DNA of 64,000 nucleotides from Deroplatys truncata (GCA_030765065.1 CM060989.1:36757501-36821500); one strand, 5' to 3'. Counted from the stretch's first letter, positions 24,505 to 37,275 are shown. Numbers and translations: made by a program. The notes: generated by a model not told the origin, from the letters alone.

Positions 24505-25821
24505 ATATCTTTTTTCCAAATGTTTATTTCTAAAGATCTGTGAAATGATTTTAGTAGGTATTTCAATAAATTTTATTGAACAAGCTTATGGTGCACTAGA
24601 CAATAAAAAAATTAGGATTGGGCTTATTCTTAGATCTAACAAAAGCGTTTGACATAGTAGATCATTTGTTACTTGAAAAATTATTTGCATATGGTATATG
24701 AGGACTAGCGTTAAACTGGTGTAAGTCATATCTTGAAAATAGAAAGCAGTCTGTAGAAATTGAATATTTTGATAGTAAAACCAATGAACTTAAAAAAGAG
24801 CTGTCTGGCTTTAAGAATATAAAATATAGCGTACCTCAAGGATCTGTTCTCGGGCCACTGTTATTTATACTATACATAAATGCCTTAGCTGACAATGTAA
24901 ATAGCCTGATGAATATGCACGTAACACTCTTTGCAGATGACACGAGCATTTTTATAACAGGGGCAAATGATAATAATACTAATCATCATATATACAATAT
25001 TTTAAGGTATATTCAAAAATGGTTTAATGCAAATTTGTTACTTTTAAATAAAGAGAAAACAGCGGTTCTAAGCTTCCATAATAAGCCTAATAAGAATGCT
25101 ATATATCCAAAAATTAAAATGGGGCAAGATGAGATAAAGTATGTAAGAACCAACAAATTTTGGGGTTTGGTATTGGATGAAAATTTAAGTTGGGAAATGC
25201 ATATAGACAGCCTGATTAAAAGGCTCAGTAAGATGTGCTTCTTAGTAAAGTTAGTGAAATTTATATCCAGTGCACATATTCTTACGGTAGTTTATTTTGT
25301 ATACTTTCATAGTTTACTAGTATATGGCATAATCTTCTGGGGGAATTCTAAAAACAGCATTAAGGTCTTCAGGATGCAAAAGAAAGTAATAAGAATTATG
25401 GCTGATATCTCTAATACATTTAGCTGCAAGCCATATTTTAAAAAAGATAAAATTTTGCCATTACCATGTATAATTATATATGAAACACTAAACTATACAA
25501 AAAAAACTTAAATTCCTTTAAAACAAATGCTGAAGCTTGTTCACATGACACTAGAGCAAAAAAAAATTATTTGTAAATTCACACAGAACCAAACTCTATG
25601 AAAATAGCTTCACATATGCTAGTCTACACTTATATAACAAACTACCTCAATATATAAGCGATATTGAATCCCCCCAAAAAATTTAAAAAGGCTTTATTTA
25701 ATTTCTTAATGGAATATAGCTTTTATAGTGGAGATGAATTCCTACATCATGAAGTAGTTAGTGTAAAATGTTAATTTGTAAATGATTCTTTATAACTCAA
25801 ATCTGTATAGTCTTTCATGTA

Positions 25822-27133
25822 CGAGGGTTGGAACTTAAATAGTGGCAACACTGCTGTAGATGCTATGCAACGGAATCTAATATTGTCGCTGATAGCACAC
25901 GTTAGTTACATACCTACCTTACCTCAGAGCAAATGGACTCTCCCTTCCCACTTCACCTGCGTCAGCACAATCGAGAGAAACAGAGTCACTTGTGAGCTAG
26001 CGGTCTAACGTAGTGTTGTTACATGTTTTCGAAACAGGAACAATGGAGTTGGATCAAGATTGAATGTGCCAGAGGTCGTACAGCACAACAGTGTCATCAA
26101 GGTCTTCAAGAGGCTTGCGGGGAATCTGCATTGTCTTACAGAACAGTGACACATTGGGTAAAAGCCTTTAACGATGGTCGGCAAACTGAGGCAAACATGC
26201 AAAGGGCAGATCGTCCTAGCATCAGTGAAGAAGATGTGCATGCTCTTGCCGCGTTGCTGGACAGTGATCGACACCAGACGATTCGTGAGCTCGCCCAAGA
26301 AACTGAATTAGTGCATACGACTGTGCTTCACATCCAGAAGGAACGCCTGGGCATGCGAAAAATTGCATCACGATGGGTTCCGCATGATTTGATGGAAATG
26401 CAGAAATGGTTGCATTACGATGCTGCTAGGATGCACTTGGAGTGCTTTGAGAGTGAAGGAGAGGCTTTCTTACGCCATATTATAGCGCTGGATGAGACAT
26501 GAGCTGAAACTGAAATGCTAATCGAATGAATGGCGTCATTATGGGTCGCCACAAAAATCGAAAGTTCGTCAGAGCCCCAGCAATGTGAAAGTTGTGGTGA
26601 TTCTCGTGTACGATTTTGATGATGTTATCATAACAAATTACATTCCTCCACGGTAGACTGTCAGTGCACAGTATTACAGTTCGTTTTTGGAGCACCGCCT
26701 GCGACCAGCTGTGAGAAAGAAGCGGCAACACTTTCTGCAGAATCCACCCATCATTTTGCACGACAATGCTCGGGCACATACAGCGCAAGCTGTGGCTGAT
26801 TTGTTCGGTCGATGGGACTGGGAAGTGCTGTACCATCCACCATACTCCCCGGACTTAAGTCCTTGTGATTTTTATTTGATTCCGAAGATGAAGGAACCAC
26901 TTCATGGCATTCGCATCAGAGCTGTTCCAGAGATTCGTCAGGCAGTAGACCTCTCCATTAACACTATCAACAGAACAGGCTCTGCTAAAGGTATACCACG
27001 ACTTCCACATCGCTGGCAACGGGTTATACACAATGCTGGTGACTACAATGAAGGGCAGTAAAGGTTGCTAACATGTAACTCTTTTGTATCGGCTGTAAAT
27101 AAATAGTTGCCACTATTTAAGTTCCAACCCTCA
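25822..27133 (+). mobile_element. Mariner transposon inserted in a LINE
   Basis: A 1,312-bp element with terminal inverted repeats 'gagggttggaacttaaatag' at both ends and TA duplications (25820-25821, 27134-27135). The length is normal for mariner, so it is structurally complete, but its gene is broken. Confidence 0.95.
26023..27061 (+). pseudogene. Mariner transposase, inactivated
   Basis: The DDE transposase starts at ATG 26023 and is open for 159 residues through the paired helix-turn-helix region ('YRTVTHWVKAF', 'LVHTTVLHIQKERLGMRK') to 'HIIALDET'. There TGA replaces the Trp of the conserved DETW block. After further frameshifts the reading resumes at about 26687-27061 with 'HDNARAHTAQ' (second Asp) and 'YSPDLSPCDFYL' (third Asp of the D-34-D triad). 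All three catalytic Asp are still present, but no single frame joins them. Confidence 0.9.
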
Positions 27134-27285
27134 TATGTCGTTATTCTTTTCCTTTGTGTTTTATAATTTTGTTGAATCTTATATCTCTGCATTTGTAATT
27201 ATTTATGTATCGTGGTATATTTTCTTTGTATCTTAAACTGACTCTACCTATAACATATATATTATGTTTCTATGGATGAAATAAA

Positions 27286-28202
27286 TACAATACAATTTCT
27301 CAGCTGGTTCCATGGTTATGCTCTTACACCTTAAATCCATTTTCAGTTGAGGATACAGACAATGGACTGCACAACATGTCCTGCATTAAAAGATTGTGAA
27401 ACATTAACTTCATATTAAGTTTTCTTTGAATTATAATCTCACTATATTTACTTCATGTTTTAACTCTGAATAAACAAAGTATTTAAACATTTATTTTCAG
27501 TCCCATTGTACTCCAAGTCTGCTTTAAATGCTAATACAGGGTGTCTACTGTCTTGAAGGATTAAAGCTCCAGTATATTTCCAGTGTAAGTTTTGACAAAA
27601 TTCCACTACTGCATTGATTTACATTGCAGTAAAATACAATGATATTCATATGCGTGTTATGGCTTGTTTAACATCTTTACTGTTTTGTTTTCACAATATA
27701 TGAAGCTGTGTTAATTACTAGCTGCCATATCCAATGTTGAACGGGTGGCATTTTAAATCTCAAATGACAATTTAAGTAAATTTACTCTCAGTACTCTTCA
27801 TGATATGGTTGTACAATGATCTAGAATATTTTTTTATGCTTTTTCCTCCCCATTACCTTGCAGAATTATAATTTCATAAAACTCCTATGCTAGTCATAAT
27901 AATGGACCAAAAATTCACTGGTATTCACAGAAATGGGAATGAAATATTAACAATTTTGTATTTATCTTAGCCTTCCCCAAGCCCTTCCCTGCAACAATCT
28001 TCAAAATTCGGAAATATTATATGGCCTGTAAAAATGTTAGGGGGTGAAAGATTATCCAAATGTTTGAGTAATTTTAAGTTAGGAAACAATAGATGTCATG
28101 CAAAATAATAACATTAAAAAAATACTTATTTGATTAACAAGGTCTTACAAGAACGAATCATCTGAAAACTTAATCTGAAATAAACCAATGCTATATAGAT
28201 AT
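27286..28202. other. No gene seen
   Basis: AT-rich stretch with no recognisable coding, RNA or repeat element. Confidence 0.5.
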
Positions 28203-28810
28203 TGTGACGAAGCCAGCCGTCGATGCTGTGACCTTCAATGCCACGCTAGCCAGCAATGAGGCGATGGAGAGTTTCCAGCTGATGTAAACAATTCCCAGAA
28301 GATCTTCTAGCCATAACATGATCATTCTGGATCTTTTTGTTATTCTCAGGCTTTCCAGAACATTCAGTCAGCGCTCTCACAGCAGAGGAAGTAGTCGAGT
28401 TAGTTACGACTTGAGTGCAAAGTCAGTGGTAACAGTAGCGTTGCGAGGTTCAAGTGAGTCATCAGTGAGCAATTCTCCAAGAAAATTGATGACTGCTATG
28501 ACATGCTGTGAGTGCTACTGTGGAGCGATGGGTTTTGAAAGTCCTGTGTTTGACTCAAGAGTGAAGTGAACCATCAGGCGTGGAGAGGCTGCATCACAAG
28601 GAAGAACTGAAGTAACCTCCTTGTGAAGGTGAACTATACAAATGGAACGAAGCAGTGACAGTGAGAACTGAGAAAAGTGACAGTTGAAGAAACTGGATAA
28701 AGTCACAATATTTCAATCAAGTTTTCCAGTATGTAATCACTTATTTCAGTATATCCGGAATATAAACAAAATTCATATATATTTCCAGTATCAGTAAACA
28801 CCCTGTAACA
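28203..28810. repeat. Possible solo LTR (weak)
   Basis: A 608-bp stretch that is more GC-rich than its flanks. It begins 'tgtgacgaagccagcc' and ends 'caccctgtaaca', the TG...CA form and lengths seen in LTRs. No target-site duplication is visible and no second copy lies in the window. Confidence 0.3.
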
Positions 28811-29379
28811 TTAACTGGTACCCAAGTATCTTTTCAGGCACCATAAAGCTTCTTCACATATGACACTCATTAAAAATAAATGCACAAAACAATCTCACAT
28901 TAGGAGGATAATAGAACAGATTACTCTTAAAACAAAGAACAGCTTAATTACATGTAATGCAATACTCAAGTATATTATTTCAGTTGACATTCCTCTCTAT
29001 CCAATGATGTCTCAGAACACCACGCAAGGGCAAACGTTCAATAGGATTTTTCCGCAAAAGCTGAAACAAAACAAAAACGGGTTTATATTGAATAAGTTTC
29101 TTAAGATAAATGTGTTACATATCCTCATGAATAGCTTAAAACCAGTGGATCAGAGTTCCGCAAAAGTGGCCCCATATCTGGTCATGGTAGAAGAGCCGAA
29201 GGAAGAATGAGCACATTGACCAATTCATTTTTTTAGCAGTGTTTAATGCCCGTTCTTACCACACATGGCACTACAGTCAGTGGACGCTTATGATAAATGA
29301 AATTACATGGTAAGTAGGACAGGAAATTTGAGAAGGAAATGTTCCATGCCTAAGTTTAGGATATCTCGAGAAAAATCTT
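28811..29379. other. No recognised gene
   Basis: Contains an open plus-strand frame of 116 codons (28860-29210) without similarity to anything I know. Its composition follows the AT-rich background. Confidence 0.4.
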
Positions 29380-29578
29380 CCACTAATGGGTAGTTTGGGG
29401 TGGGGGGATTTTCTTGAAAAATCTTTGTGTCATACCTTTAGAAAGTACTGAACCTGAATACCCAGTTTGGTATTTATACAACTTTTCGTTTTTTAATTAT
29501 ACTGTTCACAAACACACACACACGTGGAACTTTTTCTGAAAAATTGATTTTTTGGATTTGGGGGGGGCTCAAAATATG
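29380..29578 (+). repeat. 0.9-kb dispersed repeat, fragment cut by a mariner
   Basis: Matches the 3' half of the repeat family ('gtttggggtggggggatttt', then a (CA)n tract). A mariner is inserted at its 'aaaatatgta' (29571-29580). A few bases ('tatttc') resume on the far side at 30850. Confidence 0.85.
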
Positions 29579-29580
29579 TA

Positions 29581-30849
29581 CAAGATGTGATAAAAAAGTA
29601 ACGGGAAAGTTTGTTTTTCTTAAAGAATTTTTATTTAATCATCATCAACTTTGTCCCCTTCAAAGTAATCCCCCTCAGATATAATATACTTGTGCCAGCA
29701 CTTTTTCCAATCTTGGAACTCACTTTTCATTATGATGTTCAGCTCCTTCAGCGATTCTGTTTTTATCTCATTCTCATCAATGGTGGCACATCATCATCCT
29801 TTCATGGTTCTCTTCAGCCTCGGGAATAGAAAGAAGCCACAGGGGGTCATGTCTGGTGAATACGGTGGCTGAGGTAGCATAACGGTTTTATTTTTTGCCA
29901 AAAGGTCATGAACAAGCATTGAGGTATGAGCATTATCATGATGCAATTTCCATGAGTGGTTTTGCCACAATTCTGGCCATTTTCTTCAGATTGCTTCACG
30001 CAAACAGCGCATAACTTCAGGTGGTATTCCATAAGGCAGGAACTCCTGATGCACTATTGTAATTGAAGAAAACAGTGAGAAGAACCTTCACATGTGATTG
30101 AACTTGTCAAATTTTTTTCAGCCTTGGCTCTTCAAGCAGTTTCCATTGGGACGTTTGGGCCTTAGTTTCGACGTACACATATACCCATGTTTTGTCACTG
30201 TTATAACCTTCTTTAGAAGTTCTGGATCATTTTCGACTTCATTCAGCAATTCCCGAGTGATGTCTATGCGACGTCGCTTTTGGTCGAATATCAACAATTT
30301 TGGAACAAACTTTGCTGCTACACATTTTATGCCCAAAACATAAAAATTGCTTGGTATGTGCCAAAGGATAGGCCGACATCATCAACAACCTCTCTGACGT
30401 GATTCAGCAATTTTCCAGAACCATTTTTTTTACTTCTTCCAAACTGTTGTCAGTAATTGATGTGCTAGTGCGTCTAGGGCAGTCGTCGTCTTCAATGTCT
30501 TCTCAACCCTCTTTGAAAGGTTTACTCGTAAACTCTTGTCTTACTCATAGTAGATTTGTTAAAAGTCACAGTCAACATTTTGAATGCAGTGTTGCACTTT
30601 ATTCCATTTTCCAAGCAAAATTTAATGCAAATTCTTTGATCCACCTTTTTTGAAAGTAAAAATTTGTCAAGCACTAGAAAACACGTATAACTTTTTCGAC
30701 TGTCAACAATAAATTAAATATTCAAAACAGCTGAAAATGCAAACATACATCAGGAATATGTACCAACAAGATAAAACAAAAGTTTTGAACATCGGATGTA
30801 TAAAGCTCGCAAAATTAAAAAATTCCTGTTTTTTTTTTATCACACCTAG
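29581..30849 (-). mobile_element. Mariner transposon with dead transposase
   Basis: A 1,269-bp element with TA duplications (29579-29580, 30850-30851) and terminal repeats of the form 'tgtgataaaaaagtaacggg' / 'tgtgataaaaaaaaaacagg'. The minus-strand transposase is in pieces: 'RRIDITRELLNEVENDPELL' (about 30210-30270), 'REAI*RKWPELWQNHSWKLH' and 'LAKNKTVMLPQPPYSPDMT'. In the final catalytic block the usual CDFFLFP reads CGFFLFP, so the third Asp is mutated. It is inserted in a copy of the 0.9-kb repeat and is therefore younger than that copy. Confidence 0.92.
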
Positions 30850-30851
30850 TA

Positions 30852-32600
30852 TTTCACACACCTTCATATTATGGCTACTATTTGTTATCTATTCTGAGGA
30901 CTTTGAACATTCTACTTGTGAGTAAAGTTTCATCATTTTACCAGTGCATTTTCTATAAACAAATTTTGTACACTGATAACATTTCATATCAGTTTTATTA
31001 CCATTATCCTTCATTATTTGGCAGTGGTTGTCATTTTATCTGTTGTGGAAGTATCTAAACTCTCATCAGTAATTCAACGTCTGTACACCTTTTGCTTGAA
31101 GCCATCTTTCACAACTGTTGGGTGTTACATTTTTGTTGTATACAATATACTTCAAACAATGCATGCAAAAGGCAACAATATATGAACAGAACAGCTCAAG
31201 ACATACAAAATTTGACAATATGCTTCACCAAACACATAAAAAATGCAACAATATTCTTGGTGGAAATCTAGGACTGCTAAGTGGGTCAAAATGATCTGAA
31301 TGGCAGCTTAAGGTAAATGTGAAAAAGCTTTTTGAAGATTCCTCCACCAAATTTGTGAATTAATGCCACATTCTAAGAAAAGTAGTAAAGTTTCCAGTTC
31401 CTAGCTTTTTCTGAAAAGGGAGCAGTAGGCAGTGGAAGTTTTAAATAGGTCTAGTGTTAAATGTTTATCTACCATATATTACATTTTATAGCCAGGCCAC
31501 AGATCGCATATATGTGTAAACTGTATTCACTCTTAGTTAGGTCCGCACCAAAACAAAACCTAAGTGACCATTGCACTGTTATAATGTATCCCTCCGTCAT
31601 TCATGCCAGAAATACTGTCATACTTTCACAACCATGTGACAAGTACATGTGGCACAGCACGTAATGCAAAGAGAACCAGGTCCGACAACTTAAACGATGA
31701 CTAGCATACTGTGTTAGGATTGAAGGTGATAAGATTGATAGTTTGCACATATAATAATAGTTAATTCTAAAAGAAATGAGTGACAAAGAAAGTAACAGGT
31801 ATGCGATATCTTTACATTTATTCGCTCTCTGGGAGCGGCACTTTATCAATGGTTGGCGGCTCATTTTTAAAAAAGAAATTGTATATTGTTTTGTGAATTG
31901 CATTCTTGCATCGTGTATTTCACATATTTCCTGTTTTTCCCGTGCGTAACCAGTTTCCCGTTTCAGATTTTTCTTATGAGCACTTTTATACTTGTACTCG
32001 AAACACTGATGAACTACGAAGTTAATTTCACCACCTCTTTCACGGGAAGTGTTACATATTTCTCACATAACTAACAATAAACTTCCAACCCTATTGTTTT
32101 TTCACCACTAGTCAATGGTTTGCCTGCTTATGCTTTACCTAAGTCGACGAAAACATAAGAGCAAATCACTGTCTGCCATGATACTAAACAGAAACTGCTG
32201 GTTTCTGGCTACAAACAATATTCTGCCCATACCCGGATGTCAGGTCTTATATGAATTGCATGTTGAGACTTATAGCTCTGTTTAACGGTACAAATTAGTG
32301 TTAATTAGACTTTAAGGAATTTGTATAGAATATTATACCATTTAAGGATAAATTCATTCTTAAATTTAGATTATTAGCATGGGACTTCTTTCCTGTATGC
32401 ATTGTTACAGTGTTGTACCAGGGTACACTGATCATGTGCATATGTTTTGGCTTGGATCAACCTAAGAGTGAATGCAGTTTAGTTCATTTTCACTGCAGTG
32501 ACCTTGGTATTTTTACACAGTACACTAGTTCAAATGTCCGCTTAAGCCTATGTTTATCAGCTGTTATACTGTGTCAGTTCAAAATTGTTGTGTTGAACTG
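30852..32600. other. No gene seen in 1.7 kb
   Basis: Several short open frames (about 60-100 codons) on both strands but no family resemblance, no RNA gene and no clear repeat structure. Confidence 0.5.
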
Positions 32601-32608
32601 TAGGTAAC

Positions 32609-33245
32609 TATAGCGTGTCCCACACTTAAAAGACAGTACAAGTTAAATAAGACGCACTGTAAGGACTAGAGTTTGTTCATTGTGCATGTCAAAGGTGAAA
32701 GTTTATTCAATACATTGTGTTGTGTATGAATTACTTTATAGAGCATTTTTATTATTTTTGCTCTTTTGTCTTGTTATTAGTCTGCTGAAATGCCTACTGA
32801 AAAACTCACACTTGAACAAAGAATTTTTATGTATGATTACATTATGTAAAAACCGAATCATGTAGAGAATTGTGTAGATAATTTCAGGAGAAATTTCATG
32901 GTATTCTAGTTCCAGGTAGAGAAAGTGTTAGATATCTGGTTAGTAAGTTTAGGACGAGATCGCTAAATGCTAAATCTACAAAGCAAACACAACATGTTCT
33001 AACAGAGGAAAAAATTGAGAAATGGGTGCATCATTCAAATGCTTTCCAAAGAAGGCAAATTTAAGGAAAAGAGAAATTATGAAAATTACCCAAGAACTTA
33101 TGCGTGTGAATGGAAATTTCATCCAAAGATGGCAGGAATGTCTCAATGCAGTTGGACACTACTTTCAATGCAACGTATAACAAAGGTTAGTACTCATTAT
33201 AGTTACTATTATTTGTGAGTAAGTAATGCAGGAGTTTTAGAATGG
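32609..33245 (+). mobile_element. Deletion derivative of a DUF4817-type transposon
   Basis: A start ATG at 32790 opens 'MPTEKLTLEQRIFM', then in changing frames 'FHGILVPGRESVRYLVSKF' type text, the N-terminal helix-turn-helix of arthropod DUF4817 transposases. At about 33060 it jumps to C-terminal text ('ELMRVNGNFIQRWQECLNAV'), so the catalytic core is deleted. The ends given are approximate. 'tatagcgtgtcccacac' at 32609 looks like a terminal repeat, but the right end was not matched. Confidence 0.65.
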
Positions 33246-33652
33246 AAAACCCAGCAGTGTAATACACAGTGCGCAGAGCATGCATACACACGATCTGCAG
33301 CCCAGAATATAACGAATGCGCTGTATTACTTAAAGCTCCACCAAAGAGAATGGCAATGGTTAAGTTAGGAAGGGTTTGGTGATGGAGAGAACTTTAAAAT
33401 ATTGGCACAGGATTTTGAAATTAGGGGATCACAATGTTTTAAAAGAGCGTATGAAATTCCAAATGGAAGTAATGAGAGGTAACAGCTGGATGGATGAAGT
33501 AGCGGATATTTTAAAAAATATTGGGATGAGTAGTGTCATGGGGAGATTAAAGTAGAATAGGGTTTTTGGAAGGAAGTTAGACAAAGAATTAAAAATTTAG
33601 ATAGGCAAGAGAGTTGAGCTAGTTTTAGCGATGAGTCCTTTAAAACTATATA

Positions 33653-34962
33653 CAGGTGATTTATGAAGAACTGACACATTTCTTTAATTATTCTGTTCGA
33701 AATTCACTCAATACCCTAATTTTGGCACAAAATTAAGCAGATCGATTGCTTGTCACTAGATGTGCAGATGTTCATGTTTTATTCGTAATTGTTAGTTTTA
33801 CTGTCGGCAACTGTTTTTGAGATTTTTTTCTAGTCAACGTGAAAATGGAGTACACATTAAATGAACGACTCTTCCTTGTAAAGCAATACTGCATTACGAA
33901 TTCAATTACAGCTACTCAAAGGGCATAGCAGAGAGAATTTGGTGTTCAGAATCCTCCCCAAAGAAACACAAAACTGGGACTGGTAAACAAATTGGAAACA
34001 ACTGGATCTCTGGTGAGTGAAAAAGGCAAAACTTGTTCATCTAGGCTTCCCATGGTTGTTGATGTAAGAGCACGACTGGATCAGTCACCCAAAAAATCAT
34101 TAAGATGTTTGTCACAGGAGACACGGTACAGCTACTCAATGTGTCAGAGAGCTGTGAAAAGTGCAAGCCTAAAGCCATATAGGATTACGGTTGTCCATCA
34201 GTTACAGGAACTAGATAAGGATAGACAACTAAATTATTGTCATTGGTTTGAGGCGTTGATTGTGCAAAATCCTGCCATATTGCTCATCACATGGTTCACA
34301 GATGAAGCATGGTTCCATTTATCCGGCTATGTGAACTCAAATAACCCACGCTATTGGGCCAGCAAAAATCCACATCTTATTCATGAAGCACCTATGCACC
34401 TGGTTGAAATCAGAGTTTGGTGCGCAATATCTGCACAAAGAATAGTGGAACCAATTTTTTTTTAAAACAATGTGAACACTGCAGAGTACCAATGGATTTT
34501 CATGGAGTTCGCCGAGCAACTAGACGATATAGAACTGAGTCAAGGGTATTTTCAGCAGGACGGCGATACATGCCATACATCAAATGAATCTAGGGCACTA
34601 ATTGCAAGTTTCTTTGACGACTGGATAATTTCCAAGAACCAGTCCCAGTATTGTGTTTCTTTGGGGAGGATTCTGAACACTAAATTCTCTCTGGTATGCC
34701 CTTTGAGTAGCTGTAATTGAATTCGTAATCCAGTATTGCTTTACAAGGAAGAGTCATTCATTTAATGTGTACTCCATTCTCACGTTGACTAGAACAAAAT
34801 CTCAAAAACAGTTACTGACAATAAAACTAACAATTACGAATAAAACATGAACATCTGCGCATCTAGTGACAAACAATCGATCTGCTTAACTTGGTACATT
34901 GAGTGAATTTCGAACAGAATAATTAAAGAAAGAAATGTGTCAGTTCTTCATAAATCACCCTG
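33653..34962 (+). mobile_element. DUF4817-type transposon with 310-bp terminal inverted repeats
   Basis: Bounded by TA duplications (33651-33652, 34963-34964) and 'cagg(g)tgatttatgaagaa' ends, inserted in a LINE. The two terminal repeats are unusually long, about 33653-33980 and 34640-34962, and the repeat contains the first part of the transposase gene. The gene's normal 3' end is therefore replaced by an inverted copy of its own 5' end. Confidence 0.9.
33845..34640 (+). pseudogene. DUF4817-type transposase, broken and missing its C-terminus
   Basis: ATG 33845 opens 'MEYTLNERLFLVKQYC' and a stop falls at 33928. After a frame change the text runs 'LVNKLETTGSLVSEKGK', 'LDQSPKKSLRCLSQETR' (helix-turn-helix), then 'ITWFTDEAWFHLSGYVNSNN', which holds the first catalytic Asp (FTDEAWF). 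A stop interrupts near 34462. 'LSQGYFQQDGDTCHTSNE' (second Asp, QQDG) follows. The block carrying the third acidic residue should come after 'DDWIISKN', but the sequence there has entered the inverted terminal repeat. Confidence 0.88.
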
Positions 34963-35513
34963 TAGAATAATAATTAATAACGACTGGGGAGGGAGAAATA
35001 TGCGGATTGTTATGATAAATTTGGGAGGGAAGGATTTGCATGGATGCGATTAGGAGCACTGTTTTTAAAACGTTTGAGAGGAGATAATGGGGAAAGGTAT
35101 ATTATATGTACAGAGCTAGAAGGAATATTTCATTGCTTATTAGAATGTGATGGGGTAAAGAGCTGGATGGAGGGTATATGGGAAATAAAATGGAACCAAT
35201 TACAGAAAGAAATTATAGCACTTAAAATGCTAACTGGTATGAGGAAAACAGGAATAAAATGATGGGATAATATCTGAGAAAAGTAAGGGAGAAATGGTTG
35301 GAGCAGTTAAGAAGGATGAGAGAATTGAGAATTGATAAAATAGTTAAATAGCGGAATGTAAATCGTTGGGGGGCTTCATTATACAGATAACCCTAGGGCG
35401 GTGTGTAAGGAAGCCACATATAGATGGATATTAGACTTATAAGATTATAAATTTAGGTTTAACACTTTAGTTATTATTATAAAAAGGTTTCTGTTATTTT
35501 GTTTGTGTTTATA

Positions 35514-35835
35514 CAGGGTGGACCATTTAAGGTGAAACTGTACAATATCTTCAAAACTAAGCATTGTAGAAAGAAATGTCTTTAATAAAAATTGCTTGAA
35601 ATTATCAGGGAAAGTAAATGCCATTAATCATGTTTTGTTTGGAGGACATTATGATGGTCATTTTAGGGTCAATTTAATTTTTTGAAATGGGAACCTACAT
35701 TTTGTATGTTATTTTCTCATTAGAAAATGGTTTATAAAAAGCTGTTTATTTTGTGATGAGGAATAAGGAAACAAAATAAAAAATGTTGGTTCCCAATTAC
35801 GAAAAGTAACTTGACCCTCAAATGACCATCCAGGG
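35514..35835. mobile_element. Fold-back MITE, right end truncated
   Basis: Starts 'cagggtggaccatttaag' after TA. The left arm, including 'gggtcaatttaattttttg' and 'gggaacctacatttt', is inverted at 35790-35835 ('ttggttcccaattacg', 'cttgaccctcaaatgacc'), making an imperfect palindrome centred near 35745. The right outer end is missing, and a LINE begins about 70 bp further on. Confidence 0.75.
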
Positions 35836-35904
35836 ATGGCCCACCATTCATTGCACTCTTTGTACTCCATTCAGAATTTTTGTTGTTATTTACGTTGGTG
35901 TAAC

Positions 35905-37275
35905 AACAATTGCAAAGTGCTTTCTCGAAATGGCAATATGGCTTGCAAGAGCAGAAATCAACAACCAATGCAATCAACGAAGTAAATAAATTTATAATAA
36001 ATGCACTAAATGATAGAGATAGGGTAATTGCAATATTTATAGACCTCACAAAGGCTTTTGACTGCGTAAACATAGACATCCTAATAAACAAACTGGAAAA
36101 CCATGGGGTGCAAGGATTGCTATTAAAGTGGATTACCTCATACTTAAAAACAGAGACCAAGGTGTGGAAGTGAGCTATAGAAATACAAATGGCATAGCAG
36201 AAAAAATAAAATCAGATTTTCAGAATGTTAGGCAAGGAGTCCCACAAGGTTCAAAATTGGGTCCATTCTTGTTTTTAGTATACATAAATGATACATTTGA
36301 ATTAATCCAAAAAAATGGAAGGACAGCAATAGGATATGCAGATGATATGACGATTATAGTTAAAAATAAAACCGAATCGGAAGTGGAAAAAAAAGCAAAT
36401 GACATACTAATTCTCATAAAACAATACTACTCGAGTTTAGATATGATATTGAATGTTAAAACAACTGCATGGATTAATTTTGAACTCAGAAGCGGTTTAA
36501 CAAGCTCCATAAAACTACAAATAGATGGAGAAACTATCTCTGAAACAGAATGTGCAAATTTTCTAGGAGTAATAATAGACAAACACTTAAATTGGAAACC
36601 ATACATAAGACATATCATAAAAAAATTGAATAAAGGTATCTATATTATGAAGCAGGTTAGGAAAACAGTGGACAATGAAACAGTTAAACAGGTTTACTAC
36701 GCCTTTATATATTCGCATATACAATATGGGATAACACTATGAGGGAATATCTCAGCAGTGGAAATGAAAATAATTTTTAAACTTTAAAAAAAGGCAGTTA
36801 GAATCGTAGGGCATGTCGATAGAAGACACACTTGTAGAGATGCTTTTAAAAGTTTAAATATCTTAACTGTCCCATGCATATATATATGAAAGTGTAAAGC
36901 ATGTGTTGCAAGAGCAAAATGTATCCAAAAATTGTAATGTACATAAATAATATTTTAAGAAACAATGAAGACTATTACAGAACAACACTAAGAGGTACAC
37001 TAAATAACAGGGAATTGGAAAGCATGGGAAAAGAACTGTTTAACAGATTCCCCCCCCCCTCAAAAAAAGAGTAAAACTAAAGTTGCATTAAAAACAATTA
37101 AAAAATACTTAACTGAGAATGCATATGCAAGAATGGAAGAATACAAATATAACTTGTAAATAATAAAAAAAAACTTTATTGTAATCATGTATATATATGT
37201 ATATATTTAAATTTTGACATGTCCTTTATTGTATACGCTAAAGGATGAATAAAATGGCTTATGACTTATACAAAT
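35905..37275 (+). mobile_element. LINE retrotransposon, 5' truncated, RT core nearly open
   Basis: Reverse transcriptase with 'KSTTNAINEVNKFI', 'FIDLTKAFDCVNIDIL' (first Asp), 'GVPQGSKLGPFLFLVYIN' and 'IGYADDMTI' (catalytic YADD), then 'ANFLGVIIDKHLNWKPYI'. One frameshift near 36170 separates two open parts (35910-36173, 36128-36742). At 36740 TGA stands where the Trp of 'GITLWGN' is expected. Degenerate C-terminal sequence continues to a 3' end near 37255 ('ggatgaataaaatggc'). It is related to, but distinct from, the LINE at 24505. Confidence 0.88.

Larger units (their letters stand above)
24505..27285 (+). mobile_element. LINE retrotransposon, 5' truncated, split by a mariner
   Basis: A non-LTR element whose reverse-transcriptase domain runs from about 24505 to 25510. 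It carries 'FLDLTKAFDIVDH' (first catalytic Asp), 'VPQGSVLGPLLFILYI' and 'LFADDTSIF' (catalytic AspAsp), then 'NKFWGLVLDENLSWEMHI' in the YLGV position. A nonsense TGA follows 'AYGI' near 24700 and the frame shifts near 24640. C-terminal remnants continue to about 25780. A mariner occupies 25822-27133, and the LINE's 3' end resumes to the tail 'gatgaaataaatacaatac' near 27280. The clade is probably CR1/Jockey-like. Confidence 0.85.
33290..35510 (+). mobile_element. LINE 3' portion (zinc-knuckle type), split by a transposon
   Basis: Post-RT region of the LINE lineage also seen at 49600-50720 and 61600-62580. Left of the inserted element there is 'LKLGDHNVLKRAYEIQMEV' and 'FWKEVRQRIKNLDRQE'. 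To the right (from 34965) it continues with 'MRLGALFLKRLRGDNGERY', 'IFHCLLECDGVKSWMEG' and 'REKWLEQLRRM'. The CPLC half of the family's knuckle is not clear here, but the LEC half is. Multiple stops occur. The 3' end lies near the TA at 35512 or resumes at 38344. Confidence 0.75.

Noticed and set aside
28203-28810. Confident solo LTR call
   Set aside because: TG...CA ends only. No target duplication and no second copy in the window, so it is kept as a weak feature.
28860-29210. 116-codon plus-strand frame as a host gene
   Set aside because: Lys-, Asn- and Ile-rich composition follows the AT-rich background, and no motif or splice context supports it.
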